Of a stretch of 64,000 bases of DNA, positions 8,751 to 16,703 are shown piece by piece. The notes under the pieces are model-generated. The model was not told where the DNA came from. It did no database searches and worked only from the letters and a program-made list of their open reading frames with translations. The position numbers were made by a program, and so were the translations under genes. This stretch comes from Candidatus Merdivicinus intestinigallinarum (GTDB taxonomy: Bacteria > Bacillota > Clostridia > Oscillospirales > Ruminococcaceae), in NCBI GenBank assembly GCA_018713335.1, contig DVOW01000061.1, forward strand, positions 58,638-122,637, given 5' to 3'. How positions within the stretch are numbered: position 1 is the stretch's first letter; the number at the start of each line of letters is the position of its first letter.

Positions 8751-8820
8751 GTTTTTAAACCGGTTACCAGGCCTATGCGGCGGGGCAGAGGGATAGAAAA
8801 GGTTCAGGTTTTACGCAGCA

Positions 8821-8852
8821 CCCATTCTTTTTTCGCGCGAAAAAAGAATGGG
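8821..8852. repeat. Perfect 32-bp palindrome
   Basis: CCCATTCTTTTTTCGC is followed directly by its reverse complement. It has a loop-free perfect dyad in a gene-free stretch (8751-9200). It could act as a bidirectional terminator or be part of a hairpin-rich repeat; a hairpin GGGGCAAGCCCC follows near 8868. Confidence 0.7.
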
Positions 8853-8964
8853 GAGAAAAACGCGCCGGGGCAAGCCCCTGGACCCCCGCCGCGGCTGCAT
8901 ACCACCAGATGCGTATTGGCTGTACGGGAATTAGGAAAGCCTGCGTGGCGGGATGGGAACGCCG

Positions 8965-9200
8965 CAAGAAACGTTTTGTAAAAAACGATAGAAGATAAAA
9001 CCAAGCCAGAACGGCGCAGCCTGTCGCGCCGTTCCGGCGGTTGATTTGATGCTGTGCAGCCGCGTCGACTTACCAGCGGCGGTTCGCCAGAGTTATGGTA
9101 AAAGCGGGATACTCTCTGCAAGGGGCGCAACTTGTTTGCGCCAGCCAAAGTCCAACGCGGAATACCCCGCCCGCGTCGAATTGGCTGCGGGGCCTCCCCG
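8965..9200. repeat. Dispersed intergenic element, family A, copy 3
   Basis: Matches copy 2 block for block: AACGATAGAAG, a 9-bp stem GAACGGCGC (9009-9017) with GCGCCGTTC (9026-9034), CGCGTCGACTTACC, GGCGGTTCGCC, the GCGCAACTTG-TTGCGCC hairpin (9124-9144) and a second CGCGTCGAATT. It ends immediately before the stop codon of the SDR gene (CTA at 9201). No gene is supported in 8751-9200. Confidence 0.75.
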
Positions 9201-10049
9201 CTAGACGCCGGAGTAGGCGGAGAACCCGCCGTCAATGGGGATCACCACGCCGGTGACAAAGGAGGCTGCTTCGTTGTTGAGCAGGAACAACAGAGCTCCC
9301 GCCAGCTCCTCCGCCTTGCCGAACCGGCCCATGGGCGTGGCCGCCAGAATCTTCCCGGTCCGGGGAGTGGGCGTGCCGTCGTCGTTGAACAGCAGCTTCT
9401 CATTCTGCTTGGTCACAAAGAACCCTGGAGCAATGGCGTTGACCCGGATGTTTTCCTTGGAAAAATGCACCGCCAGCCACTGGGTGAAATTGGACACCGC
9501 CGCTTTGGCCCCGGAGTAAGCCGGGATTTTGGTCAGGGGCGTGTAGGCGTTCATGGAGGAAATGTTCAGAATGTTGCAGCCTTCCCGGCCCAGCATATCT
9601 TTTGCGAACACCTGGGTGGGAATCAAAGTGCCTAAGAAATTCAGATTGAACACAAATTCCACCCCGTCGGAATCCAGGTCGAAAAAGCTCTTGGTTTCCG
9701 CGTCGATGTCCCCGGGGAAGTAATATTCCTTGTCCGTAGTGGCCCGGGGATTGTTGCCGCCGGCGCCGTTAATCAGGATATCGCAGGGGCCGAAATCCCG
9801 GAGCACCTCCTGATGAACCGCTTCCATAACCTCTTTATTCAGCACATCGGCCTTGTAAGCCTTGGCCGTGTAGCCTTCGGCGGCAATTTCACCGGCAACA
9901 TCCTGGGCCGCTTCCAGGTTTAAATCCAAAATGGCGGTTTTGGCCCCGCACTGGGCCAGCATTTTGGCGAACATAGAGCACAAAACGCCGCCTGCACCCG
10001 TGACAACGGCGGTTTTTCCGCTTAAATCCAAGGAAAAGGGAAGTTTCAT
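9201..10049 (-). CDS. SDR-family D-mannonate oxidoreductase (fructuronate reductase, YjmF-like)
   Basis: 282 residues from ATG 10049 (AAGAAGG upstream). It is a classical short-chain dehydrogenase: nucleotide-binding TGAGGVLCSMFA near residue 17, NGAGG, catalytic Ser in NISSMN, and YSGAK with catalytic Tyr and Lys. It lies 17 bp downstream of uxuA in the same operon. In Bacillus the uxuB-type function is performed by such an SDR (YjmF), so the likely reaction is NADH-dependent interconversion of D-fructuronate and D-mannonate. The substrate is inferred from context, not from specific residues. The 3' end abuts a family A repeat. Confidence 0.82.
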   Translation of the reverse strand: MKLPFSLDLSGKTAVVTGAGGVLCSMFAKMLAQCGAKTAILDLNLEAAQDVAGEIAAEGYTAKAYKADVLNKEVMEAVHQEVLRDFGPCDILINGAGGNNPRATTDKEYYFPGDIDAETKSFFDLDSDGVEFVFNLNFLGTLIPTQVFAKDMLGREGCNILNISSMNAYTPLTKIPAYSGAKAAVSNFTQWLAVHFSKENIRVNAIAPGFFVTKQNEKLLFNDDGTPTPRTGKILAATPMGRFGKAEELAGALLFLLNNEAASFVTGVVIPIDGGFSAYSGV

Positions 10050-10066
10050 TGCAATGCCTTCTTTCG

Positions 10067-11110
10067 TTATTCGGTTTTTTGTAAGGTTTCCCAAATGCCG
10101 TTTAAGTAGGACGCGCCCAAAGCCCGATCGAACAGGCCGTAGCCGGGCTTGCCGGTTTCGCCCCAAATCATCCGGCCGTGGTCCGGACGGATGTAGCCGT
10201 CAAAGCCGTTTTTGTAAAGGGCCCGCATGATTCCCACAATGTCCAAAGAGCCGCAGGGGGAGAAGTGGGCGCTTTCCTCGAAGGAACCGTCCTCCAAAAT
10301 TTTTACGTTCCGGATATGCATGAAATGGATGCGGCCCATGGCGGAATATTTATCTGTGAGCTTCACCATGTCGTTGGTTTTGGCGCAGCCTAAAGAACCG
10401 GTGCAGAGGGTCAGGCCGTTGGCGGGGCTGTCCACCAGCTTTAAGAACCGGTCGATGTTTTCCTCGCAGGTGATGATCCGGGGCAGGCCGAAAATGGGCC
10501 AGGGCGGGTCGTCCGGATGGATGGCCATATTGACGCCGCTTTGCTCCGCCGCCGGGATAACTTCCGACAGGAAATACCGCAGGTTTTCCCACAAATCCTC
10601 CTCGGTAATCTGGGCGTAGTCCTCAAAAACCGCCTTTAAGCTCTCCTTGGTGTAGCTGGCGTCCCAGCCGGGAAGGTTCAGTTCCCCGGTCAAGGGGTCC
10701 ATTTTTTCCAGCTGGTCCTTGTAATACACCAAGGCGTTGGAGCCATCCGGCAGGACCTTGTCCAGCTGGGTGCGGGTCCAGTCAAAGACCGGCATGAAAT
10801 TGTAGCAGACGCATTTGATCCCGGCTTCCCCCAGCCGGCGGATATTTTCCTTGTAATTTTCGATGTACCGGTCCCTTGTGGGCTTGCCCAGCTTGATGTC
10901 CTCGTGGACCGGGACGCTTTCAATGACCTCAAAATGGAGCCCGGCATCCTCGGTCTGCTTTTTGAGAGCCGCAATGCTCTCCCGGCTCCAAAGCTCCCCG
11001 GGCGGGACGTCGTAAACGGCGGTGACGATGCTGTGCATGTTGGGAATCTGGCGGATGTACTCGATTTTCACCGGGTCATCGGGGCCATACCAGCGGAACG
11101 ACAGTTTCAT
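10067..11110 (-). CDS. uxuA: Mannonate dehydratase
   Basis: 347 residues from ATG 11110, with AGGAGG seven bases upstream (an in-frame upstream ATG lacks one). It has the UxuA features: N-terminal [14 protein letters not shown], central [15 protein letters not shown] with metal-binding His and Asp, LCTGSLG, and C-terminal [11 protein letters not shown]. It converts D-mannonate to 2-keto-3-deoxygluconate in glucuronate breakdown. First gene of a two-gene operon with the SDR oxidoreductase, divergent from an AraC-type regulator that probably controls it. Length is close to the usual 350-395. Confidence 0.95.
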   Translation of the reverse strand: MKLSFRWYGPDDPVKIEYIRQIPNMHSIVTAVYDVPPGELWSRESIAALKKQTEDAGLHFEVIESVPVHEDIKLGKPTRDRYIENYKENIRRLGEAGIKCVCYNFMPVFDWTRTQLDKVLPDGSNALVYYKDQLEKMDPLTGELNLPGWDASYTKESLKAVFEDYAQITEEDLWENLRYFLSEVIPAAEQSGVNMAIHPDDPPWPIFGLPRIITCEENIDRFLKLVDSPANGLTLCTGSLGCAKTNDMVKLTDKYSAMGRIHFMHIRNVKILEDGSFEESAHFSPCGSLDIVGIMRALYKNGFDGYIRPDHGRMIWGETGKPGYGLFDRALGASYLNGIWETLQKTE

Positions 11111-11147
11111 ATTCCAAAGCCTCCTGACTATTCCTGTTGTTGTTTCC

Positions 11148-11175
11148 ATTATAATCAATTAAAACACAAAGTAAA
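11148..11175 (-). promoter_or_regulatory. uxuA promoter
   Basis: Minus strand TTTACT (11175-11170), 16 bp, TATAAT (11153-11148). It lies back to back with the regulator promoter; the palindrome CAATATTG (11180-11187) lies between them and could be an operator half. Confidence 0.55.
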
Positions 11176-11188
11176 ATGCCAATATTGC

Positions 11189-11217
11189 TTGACATATTGT
11201 GTTTCTTGCTATATTAT
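11189..11217 (+). promoter_or_regulatory. Promoter of the AraC-type regulator
   Basis: TTGACA (11189-11194), 17 bp, TATTAT (11212-11217), 23 bp before the GTG start. Confidence 0.65.
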
Positions 11218-11240
11218 CAATGTGAGAGGAGGGAAGGACT

Positions 11241-12128
11241 GTGCAAAGCTCTGTCCAGCCGTTCAGCCCCCGGCAGCAGATGCTGGCGGCTGATTATGAA
11301 ATTTACCGGTACCGGGATTCTTATATCAGCGAGGTGGAACTGCACCACCACGATTTTTACGAGATCTATTTCTTTATTTCCGGCAGCGTCCAGTACACCG
11401 TCGAGAGCCGGCAGTACCGGCTGAAATCGGGGGACATCCTGCTGATCTCGCCTTTGGAGCTGCACCAGCCTCTGGTGCGGGCGGATAAGGAGCCTTATGA
11501 ACGAGTGGTGCTGTGGGTGAGCCGCAGCTGTCTGGAAGCCCTGTCCGGCGAAAGCTGCCGCCTGTCCGATTGCTTTGACATCCATTCGCCCCAGCACACC
11601 AACCTGCTGCGGCTGGACGCCGTATCCGTGCGGCGGCTCCAGGACATGGCGGACGCCATGATGGAGGAACGGGAACGGAAGTATTTCGGGTGGGAGCTGA
11701 ACGCCAAGGCACTGCTGACCAGGATCCTTGTGGAACTGAACCGTCGGATGGGGGACGCGCCCTCCGGGTTTGAGATCCCGGATGAGTCCAGCGGCATCAT
11801 CGCCGGCGTGCTCCGGTACATCAATGAAAATTTCGGCGAGGAAATTTCGTTGGATTCCCTTTCAGAACGGTTTTTTATCAGCAAATACCACCTTTCCCGG
11901 GAATTTAAGCGGCTGGTGGGTACCTCCGTCTACCGGTATGTGATCCAGAAGCGGCTCATTATGGCCAAGCAGAAGATGCTGGCCGGGTGCAGCCCCACGG
12001 ACGTCTACTGCAACTGCGGGTTCGGGGACTACGCCAATTTTTACCGGGCTTTCCGGGCGGAATACGGGATCTCCCCCAAGGAGTTCTGCGGCGCCGCCCC
12101 AAAAGGGACGGACCGGCGGCAAAACTAA
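11241..12128 (+). CDS. AraC-family regulator with N-terminal cupin sensor
   Basis: 295 residues from GTG 11241, preceded by GAGAGGAGGG. The N-terminal 100 residues form a cupin fold with metal/sugar-pocket-like histidines (ELHHHDFYEIYFF). The C-terminal 100 residues hold the double helix-turn-helix (ISLDSLSERFFISKYHLSR...CNCGFGDYANFYRAFRAEYGISPKEF). Divergent to uxuA and the SDR gene, so it most likely senses a hexuronate intermediate and controls that operon; this is inference from position. Codon use is like its neighbours. Confidence 0.87.
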   Translation: MQSSVQPFSPRQQMLAADYEIYRYRDSYISEVELHHHDFYEIYFFISGSVQYTVESRQYRLKSGDILLISPLELHQPLVRADKEPYERVVLWVSRSCLEALSGESCRLSDCFDIHSPQHTNLLRLDAVSVRRLQDMADAMMEERERKYFGWELNAKALLTRILVELNRRMGDAPSGFEIPDESSGIIAGVLRYINENFGEEISLDSLSERFFISKYHLSREFKRLVGTSVYRYVIQKRLIMAKQKMLAGCSPTDVYCNCGFGDYANFYRAFRAEYGISPKEFCGAAPKGTDRRQN

Positions 12129-12151
12129 GAAAAACTTAAGCGGTCCCGGCA

Positions 12152-12180
12152 TTGCTTTTTCTGCGGCGGTGTGCTATACT
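12152..12180 (+). promoter_or_regulatory. Promoter of the LCP gene
   Basis: TTGCTT (12152-12157), 17 bp, TATACT (12175-12180). A small palindrome GCCGCCTGGAGGCGGC (12192-12207) lies in the leader. Confidence 0.65.
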
Positions 12181-12225
12181 TAGGAGGATATGCCGCCTGG
12201 AGGCGGCTCAAAGGAGGTCCGGACC

Positions 12226-13260
12226 ATGGCCCGTAGACGGCGACGCCGGTTGAAAACAAAAAAACTGATTCTTACCATATTCCTGCTGCTGTTGTTTGTG
12301 GTAATGGGATATTGCGCATATTATATTTTTACCATTGTCAAGGGGCTGGACGACAGCCGAAACGCCAGCTTTACCACAGATCTGTCGGAGCTTGGGATCG
12401 TATCCGGCGATACGCTGACAGACGATGCCTCGGACGCCAGCATCACCAATATCGCCCTGTTCGGCGTGGACCAGCGGGAGGACGAGCCCTGCCGTTCCGA
12501 CGTAATTATGGTGGCCACTGTGGACAAGCGCCACGACAAGATCAAGCTCACCTCGGTGATGCGGGACAGCTATGTCCCCATTGACGGCTACGGGAACAAT
12601 AAAATCAACGCCGCCTATTTTTACGGCGGCCCTGAACTGGCGGTCAAAACCTTAAACCAGGTGTTCGACTTGAAAATCACCGATTATGTGACGGTGAATT
12701 TCAGTGAAATGGCAGAAATCGTGGACGCTGTGGGGGGCGTGCAGATCGACGTTTCCGAGGAGGAACGCAAGGACGCCAACCACAACATGATCGAACAGTC
12801 GGCCCAGTCCGGCAAGCCGGTGGATACCATTGAAGAGCCCGGTTTCCAGACCTTAAGCGGCATGCAGGCGGTGGCCTACGCCCGGATCCGCCATGTGGGC
12901 AACGCTGACTACGACCGCACCGCCCGCCAGCGGGAGGTCATGGAGCAGATTTTTAACAAAGGGAAAAATATGAACCCCATGGAATATCCGGGGCTGATTA
13001 AGCGGATGCTGCCTTTGGTGGAAACCTCCTTGGATTTGGTGGAAATCATGGATATGGCCGGGATTATGCTGCGGGACGTGTCTTTTGTGGACTTCCGGCT
13101 CCCCTGCAACGAAGATTTGATCAACGGCGGCAGCCTGGTGGTGGATGGGGTGGATTACCTCTACTACGACCTGGATTCCTCCAAAGACAAGCTCCACAAC
13201 TTTATCTACCAGGACATCCTGCCGGGGCAGAACAGCGCCGGCCAGGCCCAGGGGGAATGA
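12226..13260 (+). CDS. LytR-CpsA-Psr (LCP) family cell-wall glycopolymer ligase
   Basis: 344 residues from ATG 12226, which has AAAGGAGGT at the right distance; an upstream ATG at 12190 sits too close to its own AGGAGG. A basic cytoplasmic tip (RRRRRRLKTKK) precedes one membrane helix (about 15-35), then the extracytoplasmic LCP domain (from about residue 75): FGVDQRED, RSDVIMVATVD, SVMRDSYVPIDG with the conserved Arg, KINAAYFYGG, DAVGGV and AYARIRHVGNADYDRTARQREV. LCP enzymes transfer teichoic-acid-like or capsule polymers from lipid carriers to peptidoglycan. Own promoter and terminator, so probably monocistronic. Confidence 0.93.
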   Translation: MARRRRRRLKTKKLILTIFLLLLFVVMGYCAYYIFTIVKGLDDSRNASFTTDLSELGIVSGDTLTDDASDASITNIALFGVDQREDEPCRSDVIMVATVDKRHDKIKLTSVMRDSYVPIDGYGNNKINAAYFYGGPELAVKTLNQVFDLKITDYVTVNFSEMAEIVDAVGGVQIDVSEEERKDANHNMIEQSAQSGKPVDTIEEPGFQTLSGMQAVAYARIRHVGNADYDRTARQREVMEQIFNKGKNMNPMEYPGLIKRMLPLVETSLDLVEIMDMAGIMLRDVSFVDFRLPCNEDLINGGSLVVDGVDYLYYDLDSSKDKLHNFIYQDILPGQNSAGQAQGE

Positions 13261-13292
13261 GCTGCCGGGCGTAAAAGGTTCATAAGCAAAAA

Positions 13293-13328
13293 GAAAGGGC
13301 AGGCTTAACGCCTGCCCTTTGTGATTTT
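13293..13328 (+). terminator. Rho-independent terminator after the LCP gene
   Basis: AAAGGGCAGGC-TTAAC-GCCTGCCCTTT perfect stem (13294-13320), followed by GTGATTTTT. Confidence 0.88.
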
Positions 13329-13344
13329 TCGTGAATTATGTGTT

Positions 13345-13575
13345 TTTTATGACCGTGAAGGTCAGCCACGGGGCGTCGGGGACGCCTCCCCGTACAAATT
13401 TTTCGGGACCCTTTCAATGAAGCTGTAGGGGCGCGCATTGCGCGCCCACCGACATGGCACAAACCCTATAACATACAGGCGGCCATGTCATCAATTCGAT
13501 GACCGCACCCTTACAAATGGTTCCCGTATGGTTTGAAAAATACCGCGGGGTGTCCTAAAAACACGATAAAGAATG
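13345..13575. repeat. Intergenic repeat region related to family A
   Basis: Gene-free gap between LCP and sigE. It contains GGGGCGTCGGGGACGCC, TGTAGGGGCGCGC-ATT-GCGCGCCC, and ATCAATTCGATGACCGC and GGTTTGAAAAA blocks that also occur at 20940-20956 and 20830-20845. No open frame with a ribosome binding site is seen. Confidence 0.6.
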
Positions 13576-13580
13576 AACGG

Positions 13581-14294
13581 CTAAAACTGTTTTTCCATCT
13601 CCCCTTTCAGCCGCCGGATGATCCGTTTTTCCAGCCGGGAGATATACGACTGGGAAATCCCGATTTTATCCGCCACCTCCTTTTGGGTTTGTTCCGGCTG
13701 TCCCGTAAGGCCGAACCGCATCTGCATAATCAGCTTTTCCCGGCTGCTTAACCCGTCCAGGCACTGGTTTAGGACGCTGCGCTCCGCTTCCTCCTCCATG
13801 CTCCGGCTGACGGAATCCTCCTCCGTCCCCAGGATGTCGGAGAGCAGCAGCTCGTTGCCGTCCCAGTCCACGTTCAAAGGTTCATCCAGGGAAACCTCCT
13901 CCTTCTGGCGGCTGGTTTTCCGCAGGTGCATGAGGATCTCGTTTTCGATGCACCGGGAGGCGTAGGTGGCCAGCTTGATGTTCTTGTCCGGCGAAAAGGT
14001 GTTGACCCCTTTGATGAGGCCGATGGTGCCGATGGAGATCAAATCCTCCAGGTTGATGCCGGTGCTTTCAAAGCGTTTGGCGATGTACACCACCAGCCGC
14101 AGGTTCCGGGTAATCAGGATTTCCCGGGCCTTCTGAGGCTGGGTCTTCAGCAGGGCGAAGATTTTCTGTTCCTCCTCCCGGCTTAAAGGGGGCGGAAGGG
14201 TCTGCGCCCCGTTTATGTAGTCGCATCTTGCCAAAAGCCCTAATTTTTGAAACAGCCGGAACAGGGCCGCTTTCAGCCGGTATGGGATTTTCAT
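13581..14294 (-). CDS. sigE: Sporulation sigma factor sigma-E
   Basis: 237 residues from ATG 14294 (GAAAGAAGGATCAC upstream); B. subtilis SigE has 239. Region 2 is clear ([34 protein letters not shown], then [16 protein letters not shown]), the sigma-E signature [20 protein letters not shown] follows, and region 4 ends with the helix-turn-helix [21 protein letters not shown]. The N-terminal 25 or so residues are the pro-sequence removed by SpoIIGA. It directs mother-cell transcription, including the sipL-spoIVA promoter proposed in this window. The gene is preceded by spoIIGA. Confidence 0.97.
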   Translation of the reverse strand: MKIPYRLKAALFRLFQKLGLLARCDYINGAQTLPPPLSREEEQKIFALLKTQPQKAREILITRNLRLVVYIAKRFESTGINLEDLISIGTIGLIKGVNTFSPDKNIKLATYASRCIENEILMHLRKTSRQKEEVSLDEPLNVDWDGNELLLSDILGTEEDSVSRSMEEEAERSVLNQCLDGLSSREKLIMQMRFGLTGQPEQTQKEVADKIGISQSYISRLEKRIIRRLKGEMEKQF

Positions 14295-15174
14295 GTGATC
14301 CTTCCTTTCTTTGCAGATTTTCCGGGAAACAGGCCGGCCCGGCAATGGCCTGGAACCCGTCCCGCAGAGGCTGCCGGGACAGAGCCGCCAGGCACAGGAC
14401 CTCCTTTCCGCCCTCCGGCACAAAATAATCCGGCGCAAATCCCGCCAAAAGGTTCCCGCCGCCTACGGTTTCACAGGGAATCAGCTGGATTTTCTGGAGG
14501 TTCCGGCTCTCCGCCGGATTTTCCAGGCTCTTTAGCATTTCCCGGGGCAGGATACTCTCCAGGGCCCGCCGGTCGCAGACCACCACCGGCAGCCCCCCAA
14601 GACTTTTCAAGCGGTTCCCGGTGTCCAGCAGGACGTTTAACACCACCTCTTTTCCCCGGTACCCGAGCCTTGCGGAAAACACCCGTTCCTTTGCGGCGGT
14701 TTTCTCCCGCAGCAGGACGTAAAGCCGGGCGGCGCCGTAGGCGATGACGGTGGAAACAGCCAGGGTCATGGCCTGGATGTGGTAATACACCACTCCGTTG
14801 CGGATGATGAGCCGCGGGGGCGCGGCCATGAGCCACAGGGCGATCATCACCCCGGCAAAGAGGAAATTGGCGGCGAAAAAGAAGCCCATGCGCCGCCAGA
14901 AACCGGCCCTCCCCCCGGCGATCCAGGTGATGACGGCCGCCAGTCCCAATTTGATGAAGAACAGCGGCAGAAAGGGCAGCTCCGGCAGGAAAATGGCCAG
15001 GGAAGACAGTCCGCCGGCCAATGCCGCCAGGCCCCGCCGCCACCGCCTGCACGGCCGGCCGGACAGCGCCTCCGACGCCAGCAGCAAAAACCAGGTGACA
15101 TACAGGTTCAGTGCCACCAGCACATCGACGTAGATGGTGACGATTCGTTCCTCCCCCCTTTCGGATATCCCCAT
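14068..15174 (-). CDS. spoIIGA: Sigma-E processing peptidase SpoIIGA, with unusual ends
   Basis: The open frame gives 368 residues, against about 300 usual. Five N-terminal membrane helices ([19 protein letters not shown] onward) precede an aspartic-protease domain with LLDTGNRL (catalytic Asp near 196) and GFAPDYF. It cleaves pro-sigma-E. The family normally begins one residue before IYVDV, but that codon is GTC; the AAGGGGGGAGG sits just ahead of it. The only in-frame ATG (15174) overlaps a TATAAT and lacks a ribosome binding site. At the other end the homologous part stops near [12 protein letters not shown], yet the frame continues 227 nt into sigE. An indel or a start-codon change are possible; function is likely but the exact ends are uncertain. 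Confidence 0.85.
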   Translation of the reverse strand: MGISERGEERIVTIYVDVLVALNLYVTWFLLLASEALSGRPCRRWRRGLAALAGGLSSLAIFLPELPFLPLFFIKLGLAAVITWIAGGRAGFWRRMGFFFAANFLFAGVMIALWLMAAPPRLIIRNGVVYYHIQAMTLAVSTVIAYGAARLYVLLREKTAAKERVFSARLGYRGKEVVLNVLLDTGNRLKSLGGLPVVVCDRRALESILPREMLKSLENPAESRNLQKIQLIPCETVGGGNLLAGFAPDYFVPEGGKEVLCLAALSRQPLRDGFQAIAGPACFPENLQRKEGSHENPIPAESGPVPAVSKIRAFGKMRLHKRGADPSAPFKPGGGTENLRPAEDPASEGPGNPDYPEPAAGGVHRQTL

Positions 15175-15203
15175 TATAGCCCGTCTGGCCGGGCGAAAGC
15201 CGT
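15175..15203 (-). promoter_or_regulatory. Possible spoIIGA-sigE promoter (-10 only convincing)
   Basis: Minus strand TATAAT (15180-15175) lies 17 bp after a weak GGCTTT. The box overlaps the only ATG of the spoIIGA frame, which argues for initiation further downstream. Spo0A-type TGTCGAA boxes were not found. Confidence 0.35.
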
Positions 15204-15239
15204 CGCTTCGGGGCGTTCTGTTAAATTTTTTCTCCTGCC

Positions 15240-15268
15240 TTTACATCCGGCGGGAATTATTCTATAAT
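15240..15268 (+). promoter_or_regulatory. Promoter of the PH-domain gene
   Basis: TTTACA (15240-15245), 17 bp, TATAAT (15263-15268); GGAGGTATTTT precedes the ATG. Confidence 0.75.
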
Positions 15269-15300
15269 GAAATCAGTTCCTTACTGTCAGGAGGTATTTT

Positions 15301-15705
15301 ATGAAAGATTATACTGCCCCTCCCATCCTTTGGAAAGACCGCAAGCATTTCCTCTGGTTCCCCTGGAGCTTTACCAAATACAGCCTGGATGAAAACCGCC
15401 TGTATGTGGATACCGGCCTGCTCAATACCAGACACGAGGAAACGCTGCTGTACCGAGTTGTGGATATTTCCATGCGCCGGTCTTTGGCCCAGCGGATATT
15501 CGGCACCGGGTGCATTGTGCTGTACACCAAGGTGGACGTTTCAGGGGAAATTCATTTGAAGAACATCAAAAATGTGGAAACTGTCAACCGGATGCTTTCA
15601 GACCTGATTGAAAAGGCCCGCAGCCAGCAGCGGGTGGTGGGCAAGGAGTTTTACGATTCCGACGCGGATTACGATGGGGACGCCGACGATTTCCACGGGC
15701 ATTGA
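15301..15705 (+). CDS. Bacterial PH-domain (YdbS/bPH2-like) protein
   Basis: 134 residues. The core (about 15-105) matches the bacterial pleckstrin-homology pattern: FPWSFTKYSLDENRLYVDTGLLNTR followed by LLYRVVDISMRRSLAQRIFGTGCIVLYTKV and LKNIKNVETVNRMLSDLIEKAR. Unlike YdbS it has no membrane helices, so it is cytoplasmic. The C-terminus is acidic (DSDADYDGDADDF). Transcribed from its own promoter. Function of these proteins is mostly unknown; envelope-stress roles have been proposed for relatives. Confidence 0.8.
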   Translation: MKDYTAPPILWKDRKHFLWFPWSFTKYSLDENRLYVDTGLLNTRHEETLLYRVVDISMRRSLAQRIFGTGCIVLYTKVDVSGEIHLKNIKNVETVNRMLSDLIEKARSQQRVVGKEFYDSDADYDGDADDFHGH

Positions 15706-15749
15706 GAAAACAGAAGGGCAAGATGTCGAAAAAGGATACAACTCTTCTT

Positions 15750-16040
15750 GTAAAGCTTATGTTTTGCTGACGCAAATGCACCGTGAAAAAAATTTAGAAA
15801 ATTCTAAACCTGGATTTTGCTTGCAAAATCCAGGCGCGGGGTCATCCGCGGGCGGCTTGCGAGCCGCCTCTTTTTCTTTTTATTCGCGGCCGAGCCGCGA
15901 AAAGCAGGATTTCGTTTTCTGCGGAAAACGAGAAGGGGACTCTGTCCCCCTCACCCCTGCAAACTTTTGAAAAAGTTTGATCAAAACTTTCTATTTTCCT
16001 CTTTTGTGAAGTTTTACTTTCAAAAGAAGTTTTAGACACT
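15750..16040. repeat. Intergenic hairpin array, family B, copy 1
   Basis: No gene is supported in this 490-bp gap. Consecutive short hairpins are visible: TTTAGAAAATTCTAAA, CCTGGATTTTG-CTTG-CAAAATCCAGG, GGCGGCTTGCGAGCCGCC, TCGCGGCCGAGCCGCGA, TCGTTTTCTGCGGAAAACGA, AGGGGACTCTGTCCCCCT and AAACTTTTGAAAAAGTTT. The blocks TTGCTGACGCAAA and GAAGGGGACTC-GTCCCC-TCACCCCTGC recur near 56081 and 56330, marking a dispersed family. Confidence 0.7.
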
Positions 16041-16109
16041 CTGAGGCAGGCTAAGGTCTGCCCTTTTTTGCGCCCTTGTGAAAGAAATGTAAACATATAT
16101 ACGCTTCCA

Positions 16110-16153
16110 TTGACAATCAACTGTCTTCGGGCTAAAATACTTAAGTAACCTAA
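16110..16153 (+). promoter_or_regulatory. Promoter and probable MarR operator
   Basis: TTGACA (16110-16115), 17 bp, TAAAAT (16133-16138). Overlapping the start region is TTAAGTAACCTAA (16141-16153), an imperfect 13-bp dyad (10 of 13 positions symmetric) of MarR-operator type, next to the perfect palindrome ACTTAAGT (16139-16146). Suggests autoregulation. Confidence 0.7.
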
Positions 16154-16196
16154 TTATGCCGGACCGGCATGGCCCCGGCGGAAAGGAGAGGCTTTC

Positions 16197-16703
16197 ATGG
16201 AGGAATCGCCCAGCAAGGCTGTCCGGATGTTTTTGGCCATGGACCGGATGCGCCGGGCCTGGAAAGGGATCAACTTTTGCCCGGAATTGAACAAATCCCA
16301 GTTTTGGACCTTGTTCCATTTGTACAGGGGCTCCTGGGGGCAGGGAGAATGCCCGGACCGGATGACCCTGTCGGCCCTGGCCCAGATCATGCAGCAGAGT
16401 ATGCCCGCTGTCAGCCAGCGCATCAGCCGGCTGGAGGAAATGGGCTATGTGACCCGGGTCCCGGATTCCCAGGACAAACGGATCGTCTGGCTTTCCCTGT
16501 CGGAATCGGGAAGGGAAGAGATGAAATCTGCCTGCGCCCGTATGACGGAAACCATGAATTCCATTTTGAACGTCCTGGGGGACGATGAAATCGAATTCAT
16601 GTTCCAAACCCTCTGCAAGCTGGCCGACGCCATGGAAGCCCAGCGGGACGCGGCGGACGGCCGGCAGCCCCAAAATCATGAAAAGGAGAGGAAATCATGC
16701 TGA
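16197..16703 (+). CDS. MarR-family regulator of the ABC exporter
   Basis: 168 residues with a winged helix: LNKSQFWTLFHLY, then MTLSALAQIMQQSMPAVSQRISRLEEMGYVTRV (recognition region) and the wing DSQDKRIVWLSLSESGREEM. AAAGGAGAG precedes the ATG. The 3' end overlaps the first ABC gene by 7 bp, so the two are translationally coupled. MarR proteins in this arrangement repress a downstream multidrug exporter until a ligand binds. An operator-like dyad overlaps the promoter. Confidence 0.9.
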   Translation: MEESPSKAVRMFLAMDRMRRAWKGINFCPELNKSQFWTLFHLYRGSWGQGECPDRMTLSALAQIMQQSMPAVSQRISRLEEMGYVTRVPDSQDKRIVWLSLSESGREEMKSACARMTETMNSILNVLGDDEIEFMFQTLCKLADAMEAQRDAADGRQPQNHEKERKSC

